Shown: positions 1-10,844 of the stretch, in pieces
How the letters are laid out: the number at the start of each line of letters is the position of its first letter
Numbering within the stretch: the stretch's first letter is position 1
Assembly (NCBI GenBank): GCA_032718475.1
Contig: JAUCBJ010004361.1
Coordinates: forward strand, 1 to 26,464
Origin: Nemertoderma westbladi
Lineage: Eukaryota > Xenacoelomorpha > Nemertodermatida > Nemertodermatidae
Reading direction: 5' to 3'
DNA length: 26,464 nucleotides
Notes under the pieces: generated by a model
Told to the model about the DNA's origin: nothing
Database searches by the model: none
Seen by the model: only the letters and a program-made list of their open reading frames with translations
Position numbers and translations under genes: made by a program

Positions 1-1937
1 TCAACGATTTAATATCTTGTCTCTGTTAAAACTAACAATTTAGGGATAGGAGAAGGTTACAGTGGTACGTTCTAGCCTAAAAACAATTAGTCAAAAACAA
101 CAATAGTCAATATAATTGATCGATACAGTTATATTTTTGAAGTAATCAGATGTTATTTGCATCTATTTTTCACTGAATAGGGATGAATTTTGATTGCGTC
201 GAAAGCTACCACCCTCCTAAATAAATAAATATATCATCAAAGCTAGCCAACTACCATTATGAAATGTCAATCATTCAATGGGAAGTACTGTATATAGGTA
301 ATGTCCAACACAACATATAGGATTATAGGATTACCCATAAAGCTTTGCAGCTTATTTCCATGGGGGTCCTTAATGTTACTTGGTTACAAATACAGTACAA
401 TATGAAAAATATGAAAATGGGCAATTGGGCTATAACTTTTACTGTCTTTTTTCATATCAATAACACTATTACAGGGTAGTAATGGTGGGGTCTATAAAAC
501 ATTAAATGCCCTAAGGAAGGTTGGTGGGGGGGGGGGGGGGGGGGGGGGTGGTGGTGGGCGCAATTCATCCTCATTAATTACAATTTTTCTAATTCTTCAT
601 AATATTTTAATAAAAATACATCCCTTAAAATCAAATCATTACAACTTATGATACATTAATAAATTGTTGATTAACACAGAACCACCATTCCTCTAATCCA
701 AATATATTGTAGTATAATACAGTATAATTGTAAGGCTTTATACCTACAATATACTGCTCCATACAAATAGCCTAAGAGAGCGGCATTACCGGTAGCAATT
801 TCCGCGGACATAAAAAGATAAAATCAGCGGACATAATGAGTAAATTCAACGGACAAAAAAAATTATTGTGGATCTAAAGCACTGTATCCTAGTGGACCAG
901 TAAATCCTTTGACAATCAGTGAATAACTACTCCCACAGCCCACCACTCCCCCACCCCCATCTCTCTCTCACAAACTCAGCTGTCCTACCAAACTAATGTG
1001 TTCTATACTATCTCCCTATAGAACCTGTTGTATTACATCTAACCAATATTAGTTAACTTCTCTACCTTTATGAAGGGCCTATGAATTTCGATGGTTACAC
1101 TAAATAATTCCACTCTGCTCTAATGACTCACCAGCAGATATCTTTTCCAGCGGCCTTCATTGATTGGCTAAACTCCTGGGTTTGGGTATTGCCTTATTTT
1201 ATATATATAGCTAATGGTCTGAATGTAGATCAATCGCACGATCGGACCACTTTTCTTCATATTTGTTTTTAAGCCTAAGGCAGGTACAAATGTAGCATAC
1301 TGTAACCCGTATTTATATTAATTAATTGCTTTGATTTTAGGTGTAAGCATAAGTACTTTGTAAACATAGGCCTGTCTACCTGTCGCTTTCTATGCTATAT
1401 CAGTTCAGTACATAGTAGGCCAATACTTAGGCTGTTAGTCCACCAGTATTGGTTATGTGGTTTGGAAGCAGTGGAATTGTGCACTGGAAAGCACCCATGG
1501 TACTTTAAATTAATCTAATTAATCTAATGTAATCTAATTATTAATTAATCATAATAATTAATTTATCTAATCTAAAGCCCCGGTTTCCATGATTTAACAT
1601 AGCTACAGTACTATAGCTATAGTACTATATACTAATACTTATATATAATATAGCTAAATTGCAAGTAATGCTAGCTGTAGTAATACTACAGCTGCAATAG
1701 TACTATACTAATTAATACTACAATAGTAATACTAACAGTTGGCCGTGTCTCACAGCTACCTCCTACTGTATTTCAGATACTCTCATCCCGGTTTCACAAC
1801 ACTACTGCCACTAAATGTGGATTGCCACAGTACTGGTTCTGCTACTGCAGTACCTACAAAATCTATATATATAATTATATCAATTTATCAAGAGATTAAA
1901 TAATATTTTTATAATCTGAGGCGAATCGGAGCAGCAC
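1..1937. other. non-coding AT-rich region
   Basis: No supportable gene is seen on either strand. The stretch contains a 23-base G run at 526-548, three short direct repeats of a CGGACA word around 803-858, and AT-rich self-complementary sequence around 1500-1740 made of TAATCTAAT and TAGTACTATAGCTA words. Nothing resembles a coding exon of a known family. Confidence 0.6.
526..548. repeat. 23-base G homopolymer
   Basis: An uninterrupted G run, followed by GT-rich sequence (TGGTGGTGGG). It is one of about a dozen long G or C runs in the window. Exact length is unreliable because homopolymers are prone to sequencing error. Confidence 0.85.
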
Positions 1938-1964
1938 TTAAGGCTGCTTAGCGATAGTCCAGGA

Positions 1965-2185
1965 ATTATTAAAATAAAATGGAAATAAAAACCAATACGA
2001 AAAAAAGGCAATTAAAAACTGGTATTGAAGAAAAAGATACGGTAGTAAAAAACAGTAAAAAAAGGCAAGTAAATCATGGTAATTAAAAGGGAAAGTCAAA
2101 ACTTTTATAGGTAATAAAGAAAAAATGAATAGTAAAAACCAGGTGAAAAAAGGCATTTAAAAACAGGTGATAAAATAAGAATGTA
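1965..2185. repeat. A-rich, strand-asymmetric degenerate repeat
   Basis: About 220 bases in which the plus strand is strongly purine-rich, with recurring words such as AAAAAAGGCA, GTAAAAAACAG and AACAGGTGA. It looks like a decayed short-period tandem repeat. The minus strand reads as a Phe/Leu/Tyr-rich open frame only because of this base bias, so no gene is called. Confidence 0.5.
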
Positions 2186-2510
2186 AACACGGTACCTCCT
2201 TGGTTTGGCCGCTGGTTCCTTTGCTACTTTGACCTTTCTATCTAAACCATGTACCGGTACTTCACACATTCATTTAAGTCTCTTTGGGTTGTGAACCCGG
2301 TAGTTACTGGTATGATTCACAACTCGTATCTTGTAGTTCAATTTTAATTTTAATAGTGCTCATAGTACTTCCAAACCTCACATACTGTACTGATGTTACT
2401 CTTATTCCACTGAGCCACTTTTTTAGTGTCATTCTTACACGTAGGCCTTCATTCACTTAATTACTTAAATTTACTGTGCAAATATTCAATTATGATTAAT
2501 AATGAAATAT

Positions 2511-2604
2511 ATGTGTGAGTAAGCCTACCTACTGCTAAAAGATATGCTCCACCAAAGCCTTGTTAAATAAATGTGTGAGTAAGCCTACCTACCGCTAAAA
2601 GATC
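2511..2604 (+). repeat. 60-bp direct repeat, about 1.5 copies
   Basis: A block of about 33 bases beginning ATGTGTGAGTAAGCCTACCT occurs at 2511 and again at 2571 with a single T/C difference. The spacing is exactly 60 bases. The 2161-3295 region otherwise shows no gene. Confidence 0.8.
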
Positions 2605-2705
2605 TAGGAGATGGCACTGGATCTGGTGATATAAGTGCCGCAGGTGCCATGATTGGAGAAGGCAGGTGTGGTGATATACGTGCAGCGGCCTATCCTATAT
2701 ATATA

Positions 2706-2743
2706 ATGCAGCTGCAATGAATCATGCCGATTGTAGTAGTAGT
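2706..2743 (+). mobile_element. 3'-terminal scrap of the non-LTR retrotransposon
   Basis: This stretch matches the sequence just downstream of the reverse transcriptase stop codons near 15.18 kb and 19.55 kb: an ATGCAGCTGCAATG word, a CATGCCGAT word and then a (GTA)n or (TAG)n run. All upstream coding sequence is missing, as expected of an extreme 5' truncation of a LINE copy. Confidence 0.7.
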
Positions 2744-2768
2744 ACCGGTATGTGGTGAGGTTATAGGG

Positions 2769-2858
2769 CTCCTTCAATTGGTAAAGTCAAAAGTGGCCGT
2801 TTATTGTTTTAGTTAGAAAAGCCTGCCTCTGTAACCTGTTCCTTTTCCTCAATTGGTT
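2769..2858 (+). repeat. solo copy of the 68-70-bp satellite monomer
   Basis: About 1.3 monomers of the repeat that forms the array at 18.1-19.1 kb. Diagnostic words are TTTATTGTTTTAGTTAGAAA, GCCTGCCTCTGTAACCTG and TCCTCAATTGG. It sits about 25 bases after the LINE tail scrap; at 19.1 kb the same two sequences are also neighbours. Confidence 0.75.
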
Positions 2859-3282
2859 TATGATTATGACGTGTGTTACCGGTACTTGTACTTATTACGG
2901 TATTATGTGGAGACCCCAACACGTTAATCAGTTACTAATCCCATTTCATTATCCTGTTATCCAGCCGTTTTATAATACCCTTCCTGTTGTATGGAAAATT
3001 AGAAGAGATGGTGGTAGCATCAACTTGTAGTATTTCTTTCTGATAGGGCTCCCATAGCCTTAGACGAAATCGTAGCTTGTACTGTAGTTAGCCTTAGCAG
3101 CTGCTGCAGTTGGCAAACCTGCCTGGCATTGCTACCAGTATCCACCAAATATAATTTGTAATTAAATATTTGTTGGAGCATAATCTAATCTAGTCCTAAA
3201 GACACTATAAAGTCCTGGGTACATAAGGCTGTAAGGTTAGACATAACATGAATGTAATAAATAAAACAAGGGCCATATACTG

Positions 3283-3306
3283 GTATTTGGTCCGCGGACC
3301 AAATAC
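3283..3306. repeat. perfect 24-bp palindrome
   Basis: The 12 bases GTATTTGGTCCG are followed directly by their reverse complement. The centre lies between 3294 and 3295. It is formed by the right arm of one GGACCAAATA-type element abutting the left TIR of the next. Confidence 0.9.
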
Positions 3307-3627
3307 TTTTTCAAGGGGTGGTAATGTTATTAAACCTTTTATCAAAGATGACCTGCTTGCTGTTTACTGTGCACTTACTGTAATTATTCTCGGCAACATA
3401 TTCAAACTGTCAGGACCTGTAATTAATGATTTGATCCAGCTAAAAATTACTGGTAGTACTGAACATGAATATAGCTAGTGCCAGATGAACTGCACCTACA
3501 GTACTTCAAGGCCAGCTGTTTGGTCTTCCAATCTGCAAATACAACATCTGATTTCCTCAACGCACGAACTGTATGAAATCAATTAATTAAGTCTTATTAA
3601 AACACAAACAGAAAAAGTATTTGGTCC
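3296..3627. mobile_element. small foldback/MITE-like element, TIR GGACCAAATACTTTTTC
   Basis: A 332-bp segment bounded by exact 17-bp terminal inverted repeats, 3296-3312 and 3611-3627. Its interior is AT-rich and encodes nothing recognisable. The arms share the core GGACCAAATA with the tandem array that follows, so both belong to one repeat family. No target-site duplication is visible, because the left flank is another arm of the same family (the 3283-3306 palindrome). A non-autonomous DNA transposon is the simplest reading; the superfamily cannot be named. Confidence 0.65.
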
Positions 3628-3674
3628 ATTACAGTACATTTAGTATGACTTACAACCAACTGATTGCTTAAGAC

Positions 3675-4715
3675 CGGACCAAATACCAGGAGTATGATAT
3701 ACTACCGATAGTTGGTCCGCTCCTATATGCATACATTACAAATTTTACATTGAAAAGCATTAGGGCGGACCAAATACCAGTAGTATATATATAGGCAAAC
3801 ACTTATTTCTAAATCATTTAGCAACAGTGTTGTGTTTGTTCTGGGGAAAATCCCCCGGGAAAAGGGTTTCTTTGGGGGCGAGATAAAAAAAATGGGGCTT
3901 GGAATGTTTTGGGGTAGGTATTTAAAAATCGCAGTGCAAGGTTATTTTAAAATTATGGGGCGGACCAAATACCAGGAGTATGTATATACTACCGATAGTT
4001 GGTCCGCTCCTATAGGTTTCCATTACAAATTTTACATTGAAAAGCATTAGGGCGGACCAAATACCAGTAGTATATATATAGACAATAACTTATTTCTAAA
4101 TCATTTAGCAACAGTATTGTGTTTGTTCTGGGGGAAGATCCCCCGGGAAAAGGGTTTCTTTGGGGGCGAGATCAAAAAAAATGGGGCTTGGAATGTTTTG
4201 GGGTAGGTATTTAAAAATCAAAGTGCAAGGTTATTTAAAAGTTATGGTGTGGACCAAATACCAGGAGTATGTATATACTACCGATAGTTGGTCCGCTCCT
4301 ATAGGCTTCCATTACAAATTTGACATTGAAAAGCATTAGGGCGGACCAAATACCAGTAGTATATATATATAGACAATCACTTATTTCTAAATCATTTAGC
4401 AACAGCATTGTGTTTGTTCTGGGGGAAGATCCCCCGGGAAAAGGGTTTCTTTGGGGGCGAGATAAAAAAAAATGGGGCTTGGAATGTTTTGGGGTTGGTA
4501 TTTAAAAATCGCAGTGCAGGGATATTTTAAAATTATGGTGCGGACCGAATACCAGGAGTATGTATATACTACCGATAGTTGGTCCACTCCTATAGGCTTC
4601 CATTACAAAAATCAAATAGCGCGGGTATTTAAAAATCATAGTGCGGACCAAATACCAGGAGTATGATATACTACTGGTATTTGGTCCGCGCTTATAGGTT
4701 TCCATAAAAAATTTA
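3675..4715. repeat. tandem array, about 3.5 units of ~289 bp with internal inverted arms
   Basis: The landmark CGGACCAAATACCAGGAGTA recurs, with small changes, at 3675, 3961, 4250 and 4541, spaced 286, 289 and 291 bases, with a shortened copy at 4644. Each unit also carries the inverted arm GTTGGTCCGCTCC about 40 bases on, a second GCGGACCAAATACCAGTAGT arm, and the segment CCCCCGGGAAAAGGGTTTCT. The last partial copy forms a near-perfect hairpin (4643-4689, 15-bp arms GCGGACCAAATACCA). Open frames inside follow the repeat and are not genes. Confidence 0.85.
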
Positions 4716-5404
4716 CCTTTGGGGGAGGGGGGGGGGGGTTAACTTCAATATACAACATCTGATTTATTCCCCGAGTAGGTCCTGTACACAGTAAAACTGT
4801 GCGTCTAAAATGAAATTCTTGAAATATTGGACGGCCATGCAATGCTTGCATGTTTCACACAATAACTAGCATTTACCTCGCATTAATTTTTGTATGTTGT
4901 GATGGAAAGAGTGGGAGGGGGAGGGGAGTTAATTCACAATACAGCATTTGATCAATTAAACTGTTAACAGTAAAGGTTCTCTACAAATATTGGATGAACT
5001 TGCATGTGTATAACACAGACAATTGAAGTAATATTTTTAATTAAATTTACTACAATACTGAATGTAGGCAATAAAGGACCGCACTTCCGTTAAAGATAGA
5101 AATGGTACTTCCAGATTACTTTAAACACTTATATTATTGATATTATACAGTAATAGGTTTACATACAAAATTTAATTAATGGTTTTCTTCAAAAACACTT
5201 CAAAAACTCCCACAAATAATACATACAGTACAGTATAAAGAGCACCCTTATTAGAAAATAAACTGTTTTTGCTTGATTAATTAATTAATAGGCCATACTT
5301 ACATTATACTGTTGTACCGGTATTCTGGTATTATAAAACAAATCAGTCAGTCAGTAAAGTACAGTACACAGTTGTATGGGACATCGATTATCAACATAAT
5401 ACGA
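4716..5404. other. non-coding spacer downstream of the Merlin gene
   Basis: No gene is recognised. It contains two GGGGGAGGGG-type tracts (about 4719-4738 and 4914-4926) and a CAGTCAGTCAGT simple repeat near 5345-5355, just past the stop codon of the minus-strand transposase gene. No convincing Merlin terminal inverted repeat was found here. Confidence 0.5.
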
Positions 5405-6851
5405 TTATTGGAAATCGTCATCGGAGGAAAAGTTCCAAATATATGCAGACTTGGTATAACACGCGGACCTATGCCTAGGGTCGATTGATTCGCTTGCGAG
5501 ATCGTCATCAGAATCAACAGGGGAGAAATCCTTCGGACAACAAACATTTGTTGTTTTGCCTCTTCGGCGCTTCCGAGATCTCCTGTTATGTTCTACAGAT
5601 CTTTCATTTGAAGGCGATATAGGCATAGACCCTCCTGTCTCAAGATATCCCACGGATCCGGTGGATGGCAAAGTATCGTCTGGATAGTCCACAACGTAAG
5701 ACCCAAGAGATAATTGTTGTTGAGCTGGGATTGTGTCACCAGAAAATGAAACAGTATTATCAAATTGAACGGCGGGAATGGTTTCACCTAGATTCGATAC
5801 AGAAATCACTTTTTCATCTACGACATCGATACGCTTCTTTGTGCGGCTACGAAGGCGTGTGGTTTTTACAGAAGGTATGAGAGAAAGCGAAGATCGCGAT
5901 GAACATGAGAGGCTAATATCCGGGTTCTCTGGTTGCCAGGGCGTTATGGATGAAGTGCTGGCATCAATATTGGGCGTTTTAGCAAGTCGGTTATCGGCAA
6001 ATAGAATAGAAGATAATTCACCTTCCCTAATAATGGTTGTTTCATCATCAGATTCCGTCGGTGTCGAACACAGGATGGGTGAAGAACATCTCTGTGGCGC
6101 GAAGAGCTTATCAGAACGTTGCTGCAGGTCTGCTGCAATTACAAGTTCACTATCTGCACTTGTTGGCATGGTTGCCTCTTCTGTGGCGGACTGGGATTCT
6201 GCGTCGCTAACCCACGGATAGATTCGGTCATCATCGGAATTGCTGTCACATGTAGGATTCCGAATATCCTCAGGACCACCCCAGGAATCGAAGAGTGGAG
6301 TAGTATAATGGTAGTTAGGAGGGGCGTCGAGGGTGAAAACCTCCCGGATTAGGTTGAAAAACCTCTCGTACATTTGGTTTTTTGCAATGCTTCGCCACAT
6401 GACTTCAGCCAAATGGCCCTCAAATTGTGGGGCTTTGGTACCAGAAATCCGCCGGAAGTGCTTTTTGGCATGTTGCCAAGCCCCCTCGATGGTATTGGTA
6501 TGGACGTCGACGATCTCTCCGGTTATAACATTTTTATATTGTTTTTTGAAAGCATACTTGTGGATAACGGAAAAGTGTTTATAACCGAGTTCGTTTAGGG
6601 CGATGTATGCCGACCACCCATCGCTGTAAATCTCGCTACCAGGTGCAACGTGACGTTGGATAAGAGGAACCAGAGTGTTGGCCGATCGATCACTAACTGG
6701 GTATAGAATAGCTGAGTTTGTCTCTCTCTCGATCAAACCAAAGATCCAAACTTTCATCCCACGGCGATTCCCCCGTTGGTGCTTCACCCGCCGACCGAAT
6801 AACGACTCATCTATTTCCACTGTGCCGCTCATCATTCTGTTTTTAATATGC
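5405..6851 (-). CDS. Merlin/IS1595-type DDE transposase, exon 2 (catalytic core and tail)
   Basis: This exon encodes residues 169-650 of the inferred 650-aa protein. It opens after the acceptor TTTTTGTTTTTAG and completes an Arg codon split AG|G across the intron. The ISXO2-like (IS1595/Merlin) fold is visible, with candidate catalytic acids D183 in TVEIDES, D246 in YSDGW and E291 in TNTIEGAWQHAKKHFR. The catalytic region ends near residue 345. The remaining roughly 305 residues are Ser/Asp/Glu-rich with two basic, NLS-like clusters (RLRSRTKKR about 501-509 and RRSRKRRRGK about 592-601) and an acidic C-terminus ending SSDDDFQ. Most proteins of this family stop soon after the core, so the tail is unusual. 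There is no frameshift or internal stop, so the gene may be active or domesticated. Confidence 0.85.
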
Positions 6852-7318
6852 CTAAAAACAAAAATATTTAGGAACCGTATTCACATTTAGATGTGTGAAT
6901 TCATATAATTTGTATTATAGAATCACTAATCACTTAATATAGGGCGCAAATTTATTTACATATTAATTAATTTAATTACAGTACTACTATAGTGTAGGAA
7001 CAAATAATAAAATTAATTAAGGTATTAATTATTAGGTTATTAAGGTTTTTTAAAATATATTTTTTGGCTGCTATTACAAAATAATCAAATTTTAGGATTT
7101 ATCAACAGTCGTCATGTTAAATTTTAAGTTAAATTTTAATTTTCATGTTAAACAGAATAAATTTTAAATTTTTCTAATGTAATTAAAGGGCAACAATGAT
7201 CCAAATTAAATAATAAAGGTGTATGTCAATGTGTGCTTAGGACAAGACATCATCAAGTACACATTACGTAAGTAATAAAATTAATACCACCAAAACAAAT
7301 CATACATCCTTTACTAAC

Positions 7319-7824
7319 CTGTAAAAGTACTCTTTAAAAAGTTCGCGAATTAATGCTGCCCAGTGTACAGCGGTGTCCCCATAAGTGACGCCAGCGAATA
7401 GAGAACACTGTAGAGTACTTAACCTATCTAGGTAGCTCTTGACAAATACAACCACGTCACGTACATCTATCCGGATACCTTCAAACCAGGAGTACAGACG
7501 GCTCGTCGACACATGATTTCGGTTCAAGGTGCACCTAAAAATCTCGCCACCTTTACGCTCTGTCCGCTTTTTTAGGACCATAACAGAGCCACAAATCACT
7601 CCTTCGGGGCCGCGCTTGGGACATGGGATTGTACGGGCCAATAATCCATTGGCCCGTAGCCACTCTTGGACAACTTCGTCGTTGGCAGAAAAAAGGGCAA
7701 AAAAATTCCAGGGGTTGATCCAGTCGGAAAAGGAAATTTGGAGTAAGTGAACTTTCTTCTCAACATAGTTTCCTCCGGATCGCTGTGGAGCTTTAGTGGT
7801 CACGGATGGGGAATTCTCAGACAT
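7319..7824 (-). CDS. Merlin/IS1595-type transposase, exon 1 (N-terminal zinc-binding region)
   Basis: The first 168 codons plus two bases start at the ATG at 7824 (MSENSPSV). The donor is TTTTACAG|GTTAGT. Joining to 6851 removes a 467-bp intron and keeps the frame (EYFYR|HIKNRMM). A zinc-ribbon-like arrangement typical of IS1595/Merlin N-termini is visible: C68 and C78 (CPKRGPEGVIC), then C98 and H104 (FRCTLNRNH), followed by STSRLYSWFEG, which resembles the conserved post-finger helix. This region would bind DNA ends. The intron model is inferred from phase and splice signals. Confidence 0.8.
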
Positions 7825-8303
7825 TACCGGTATATATTGGCCTATCGTACGGTGGTTACTGTGCTAATGTATCGTAATCCCTATTATAAATAAATTTACC
7901 GATAACGTGCAAAATTTAATTTTGCGTAATATTTAATTCAGAATTCGGGAAAAAATTCAGAGATAGAAGTTTATGTAATATGCAATTGATATCATTTATA
8001 TACACCCCGACCCCCCTCCCCAACGGCCCGTTCCAATCTGTGGGTCAAACTACTAATAAATTTAAATTATCACATCCAACCGCACACTCCCCTTCCGCCC
8101 ACCATCTACCCCCCCCCCCCCCCCCCCCCCCCTTCCTCTTAACAGACTGAATATCATTGGGTGTTGATGAGGTCAGGCAGATCTATGGCGCCACATGAAA
8201 TATTCTTTAATATGTGGTATAGTACTAGGTCAATGGAATTTCTAAAACTTTTTTTCGGCTAAGGCAAAAGGATATTATACATACACCGCACACCGCCCTC
8301 ACA

Positions 8304-8334
<31 letters not shown>

Positions 8335-8830
8335 AACCCCAGTCGCCACCTCAACAACATTACCCAAATGGTTCTGGCACAAATAATTTATAATCGGTTT
8401 GACAAATATTAATTGATGTGTGACATGGAATAGGTTAAGATGCACATTTGGTGTTTAAAATACTTTAACCGTGAACACAGTAGCAAAGATAATATAGTGT
8501 AATTGCTCAAAAGTATTACATATGTAGGACATGGGCCGGGAACAACCACGCCAGAATCACTATTGAGGGGGTCATAATAACGCACATAGATAAACCTATA
8601 TTGAAAACAGTGGTTTATTGAAAATACATTACGGTCATCAGATAAAGAGTATAGATATATTAAACGGCAATTAAATAATTAGAAAAAGGAGAAATTACAT
8701 CAAATATTGCATAAATCTCATAAACAGTTCCATGTGGTATAAGATAGGACTGAATATTGAAATATCAAGGATTATCATCTCTATCGTATCGTCATACTAT
8801 GAACATCTCTAATAATCTAGGACCATAACT
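7825..8830. other. non-coding region with two long C runs
   Basis: No gene is seen. C runs lie at 8109-8132 and 8304-8331, both surrounded by C-rich sequence; on the minus strand they are G runs. This is the 5' side of the Merlin gene, but no promoter motif or terminal inverted repeat could be assigned. Confidence 0.55.
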
Positions 8831-9145
8831 ATAAATTTGTTTATTGGTATCCATAGCAACAATCTCGACTTCAACAATCACCAACCATTACATAGCCATT
8901 AAAGGTTATACTTCATCTCCATTGGAAACCCGGAAGTATAAATTTGTTTATTGGTATCCATAGCAACAAACTCGACTTCAACAATCACCAACCATTACAT
9001 AGCCAGTAAAGGTTATACTTCACCTCCATTGGAAACCCGGTAAAATTTGAAAACAGCTGATGCAGTTTACAGTGTTGAAATTGTTTATTGGTATCCATAG
9101 CAACAATAGCCATTAATGGTTATTCTTCTCCTTATTTGGTCAACC
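8831..9145 (+). repeat. 107-bp tandem repeat, two full copies plus a diverged third
   Basis: The word ATAAATTTGTTTATTGGTAT starts at 8831 and 8938 (period 107), and a third partial copy begins near 9076. The conserved core is TTTATTGGTATCCATAGCAA. Copies 1 and 2 are almost identical; the third lacks an internal segment. The core resembles an RFX X-box half-site pair (GTATCC AT AGCAAC), but there is no gene context to support regulation. Confidence 0.85.
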
Positions 9146-10014
9146 TGTAAAATTTTAAAACAACAAGCTGATTGCATTTTAAAATGTTGTTATTTATAAA
9201 TATTCGAACATCTCCTGAAGGCAAAGACATTTATAATATTTAATTCGTACTGGAATAGATTTAGAAAAAATTCGGTAATTTGGGTACCTCGGTCCACGAA
9301 CCAGAAGCCAGTATAATGCCAAAACAATGTTAAAAAACTAAATATATCGAATACCACACATATAATCGATCTGAAATTTTGTAACGCGATTATGAACCAC
9401 CAAAGCAATGTACTTGCAAAATTTCATCAAAATCGCCTGGCAGGAAGTGCCTTAACCTAGATAATTATCAGTCAGTATCTCAGTCAGTATGTCAGTCAGT
9501 GTAATGTATCCTGAGATTTTTACAGAAAGTATCCCTGAGATTCTTACAGTAAGTATCCCGCTGTTGAGCGGCTCTATTGTTGTATATCGAGCGACGAAGT
9601 AACTGCTTAGCATATTGGTAGGTACAGTTACCGATATCTTCCAGTCGATATGTCTTTCTGTCTGAGGCCTAATGTCGTATGTCTGTCACCCTTTGATGAA
9701 ATTAAACAAAACTTGATACACAAGTGGTTTCTCAAAAATCTGAAATATAATTTGAGTGACTCAGCAGTTATCCAGTTTCCCGCAGGAGGGCAACAAGCCA
9801 GCGCAGCGGTTGAAATAACATAAACCCGTAAGCTAAGCTTGTTTGGATTGTCCTGTACAAAGGTCCCACAAAGGATATATGCACACAGCATATGCTGGCT
9901 TATTTTAATTAACTTTAAATAAGAATAATATAAAAATTTAAATAATATAAATTACGATTAAACTGTGAACCTCACAACGCAACGCCCACGTATTTTTCTC
10001 TCAACTGAACTTAC
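9146..10014. other. non-coding region with short simple repeats
   Basis: It contains a CAGTCAGTATCTCAGTCAGT-type simple repeat (about 9469-9500) and a two-copy repeat of about 30 bases (CCTGAGATT...ACAG...AGTATCC, about 9509-9560). The minus-strand open frame at 9628-9891 has no recognisable domain. A later exon of the zinc-knuckle gene could lie here, but none was identified. Confidence 0.45.
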
Positions 10015-10066
10015 CATCAGACTGGCATCTTTCTTCCTCGGCTTTTCGTCTCTCGTTTGCGGCGGC
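10015..10066 (-). CDS. candidate common second exon of the zinc-knuckle locus
   Basis: A 52-nt exon bounded by a strong acceptor (TTTATTTTCATTTAG|GCC, reading the minus strand) and a strong donor (GATG|GTAAGTTC). It reads AAANERRKAEEERCQSD plus one base. Its phase-0 acceptor matches the phase-0 donors of all seven upstream A and B exons, and its Glu/Arg-rich composition continues theirs (REEERR, EERKRL). It is therefore the natural splice partner. The donor leaves phase 1, but no phase-matched next exon was recognised toward lower coordinates. Confidence 0.5.
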
Positions 10067-10134
10067 CTAAATGAAAATAAACAAATTTTTTTTCAAAGTT
10101 CCACAATTATAATAAATACAATCAACGCCAACGT

Positions 10135-10198
10135 TACTTAACAACTTAGGGAAATGAGCTGGATACAGTAGCAGGCTATTCTAACCAAAACAATAAAC
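10135..10198 (-). repeat. solo satellite monomer, minus orientation
   Basis: Read on the minus strand, this gives TTTATTGTTTTGGTTAGAAT, AGCCTGCTACTGTAT and CTCATTTCCCTAAGTTG. That is the order of the 68-70-bp minisatellite unit at 18.1-19.1 kb. It lies alone inside the presumed intron between exon A1 and the 10015-10066 exon. Confidence 0.65.
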
Positions 10199-10736
10199 CA
10201 GAGTGAATAGCAATGGTTACAGTTGAATTTTTGCCCGTATTCAGCTGTTATTTGCGACCAATTTCCGCTGGAGGTCAATTTTTACATGCGACCAACTTCA
10301 GCCACTATATATCTGATAACAAGATACAATATAACTAGGTGCCTACCGGCTTAAAACATTTACATAAATAACAAAATAAAATAAGTAACACGTTCGTCGG
10401 GCGTCGCTAACATTAGCAAAAAAATTATTTGATCTGGAGTCAAAAGTTCGAGAGGTATTTTGCCCGTTACATTCAAAAATATTGAAGCGTTTTCTGTAGT
10501 ATGCCCATATAAAATTTAGTTGAAAAGGGTTAAAATCTTCAGAAGTTATTTACGAATGAATTTTTCATTACAGACGGACACAGACAGAAATTAAATGATG
10601 GCCTATTTTCTAATTATAATTGTGCGCTAAGGCTCGCCATGACTGCGTTGCTACATATTGACATGTGAATGGGGGGGGGGGGGGGGGGGGTATATTAAAG
10701 TAGCGGTGAAATAATAATATTATCTATATAACTTAC

Positions 10737-10844
10737 TCTGCGTTCCTCCTCGCGTTTCCGCTTGGCGGGACACGTTTTTATTGAATGCCGCTTTGGCAAA
10801 CATTTCCCATGACAATAACTGCAGTTGTAAATTTTCTTATCCAT
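10737..10844 (-). CDS. zinc-knuckle mini-exon A, copy 1
   Basis: A 108-nt, 36-codon exon from ATG (10844) to the donor AGA|GTAAGT. The peptide begins MDKKIYNCSYCHGKC and continues LPKRHSIKTCPAK, then RKREEERR. The Cys/His spacing C-x2-C-x8-H-x4-C is a stretched version of the CCHC zinc knuckle, a nucleic-acid-binding fold, and is followed by a basic/acidic tail. The ATG has a purine at -3 and G at +4. An AG acceptor (TATATATTTTTAG) lies four bases before the ATG, but its phase does not match the phase-0 donors, so a first exon is the better reading. No family beyond a knuckle-like motif is recognised. Confidence 0.55.

Noticed and set aside
1938-2156. Hydrophobic Phe/Leu-rich minus-strand frame resembling a membrane peptide
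   Set aside because: It is the complement of an A-rich low-complexity stretch; composition alone explains it.
3832-4666. Several open frames in the 3.7-4.7 kb array
   Set aside because: They repeat with the 289-bp tandem unit and encode no recognised protein.
5778-6221. 147-codon plus-strand open frame
   Set aside because: It is antisense to the Merlin transposase exon, whose domains are clear; the plus-strand peptide has no recognisable domain.
9628-9891. 87-codon minus-strand open frame
   Set aside because: It contains no family motif and sits in repeat-like DNA; no phase-matched acceptor connects it to the zinc-knuckle exons.
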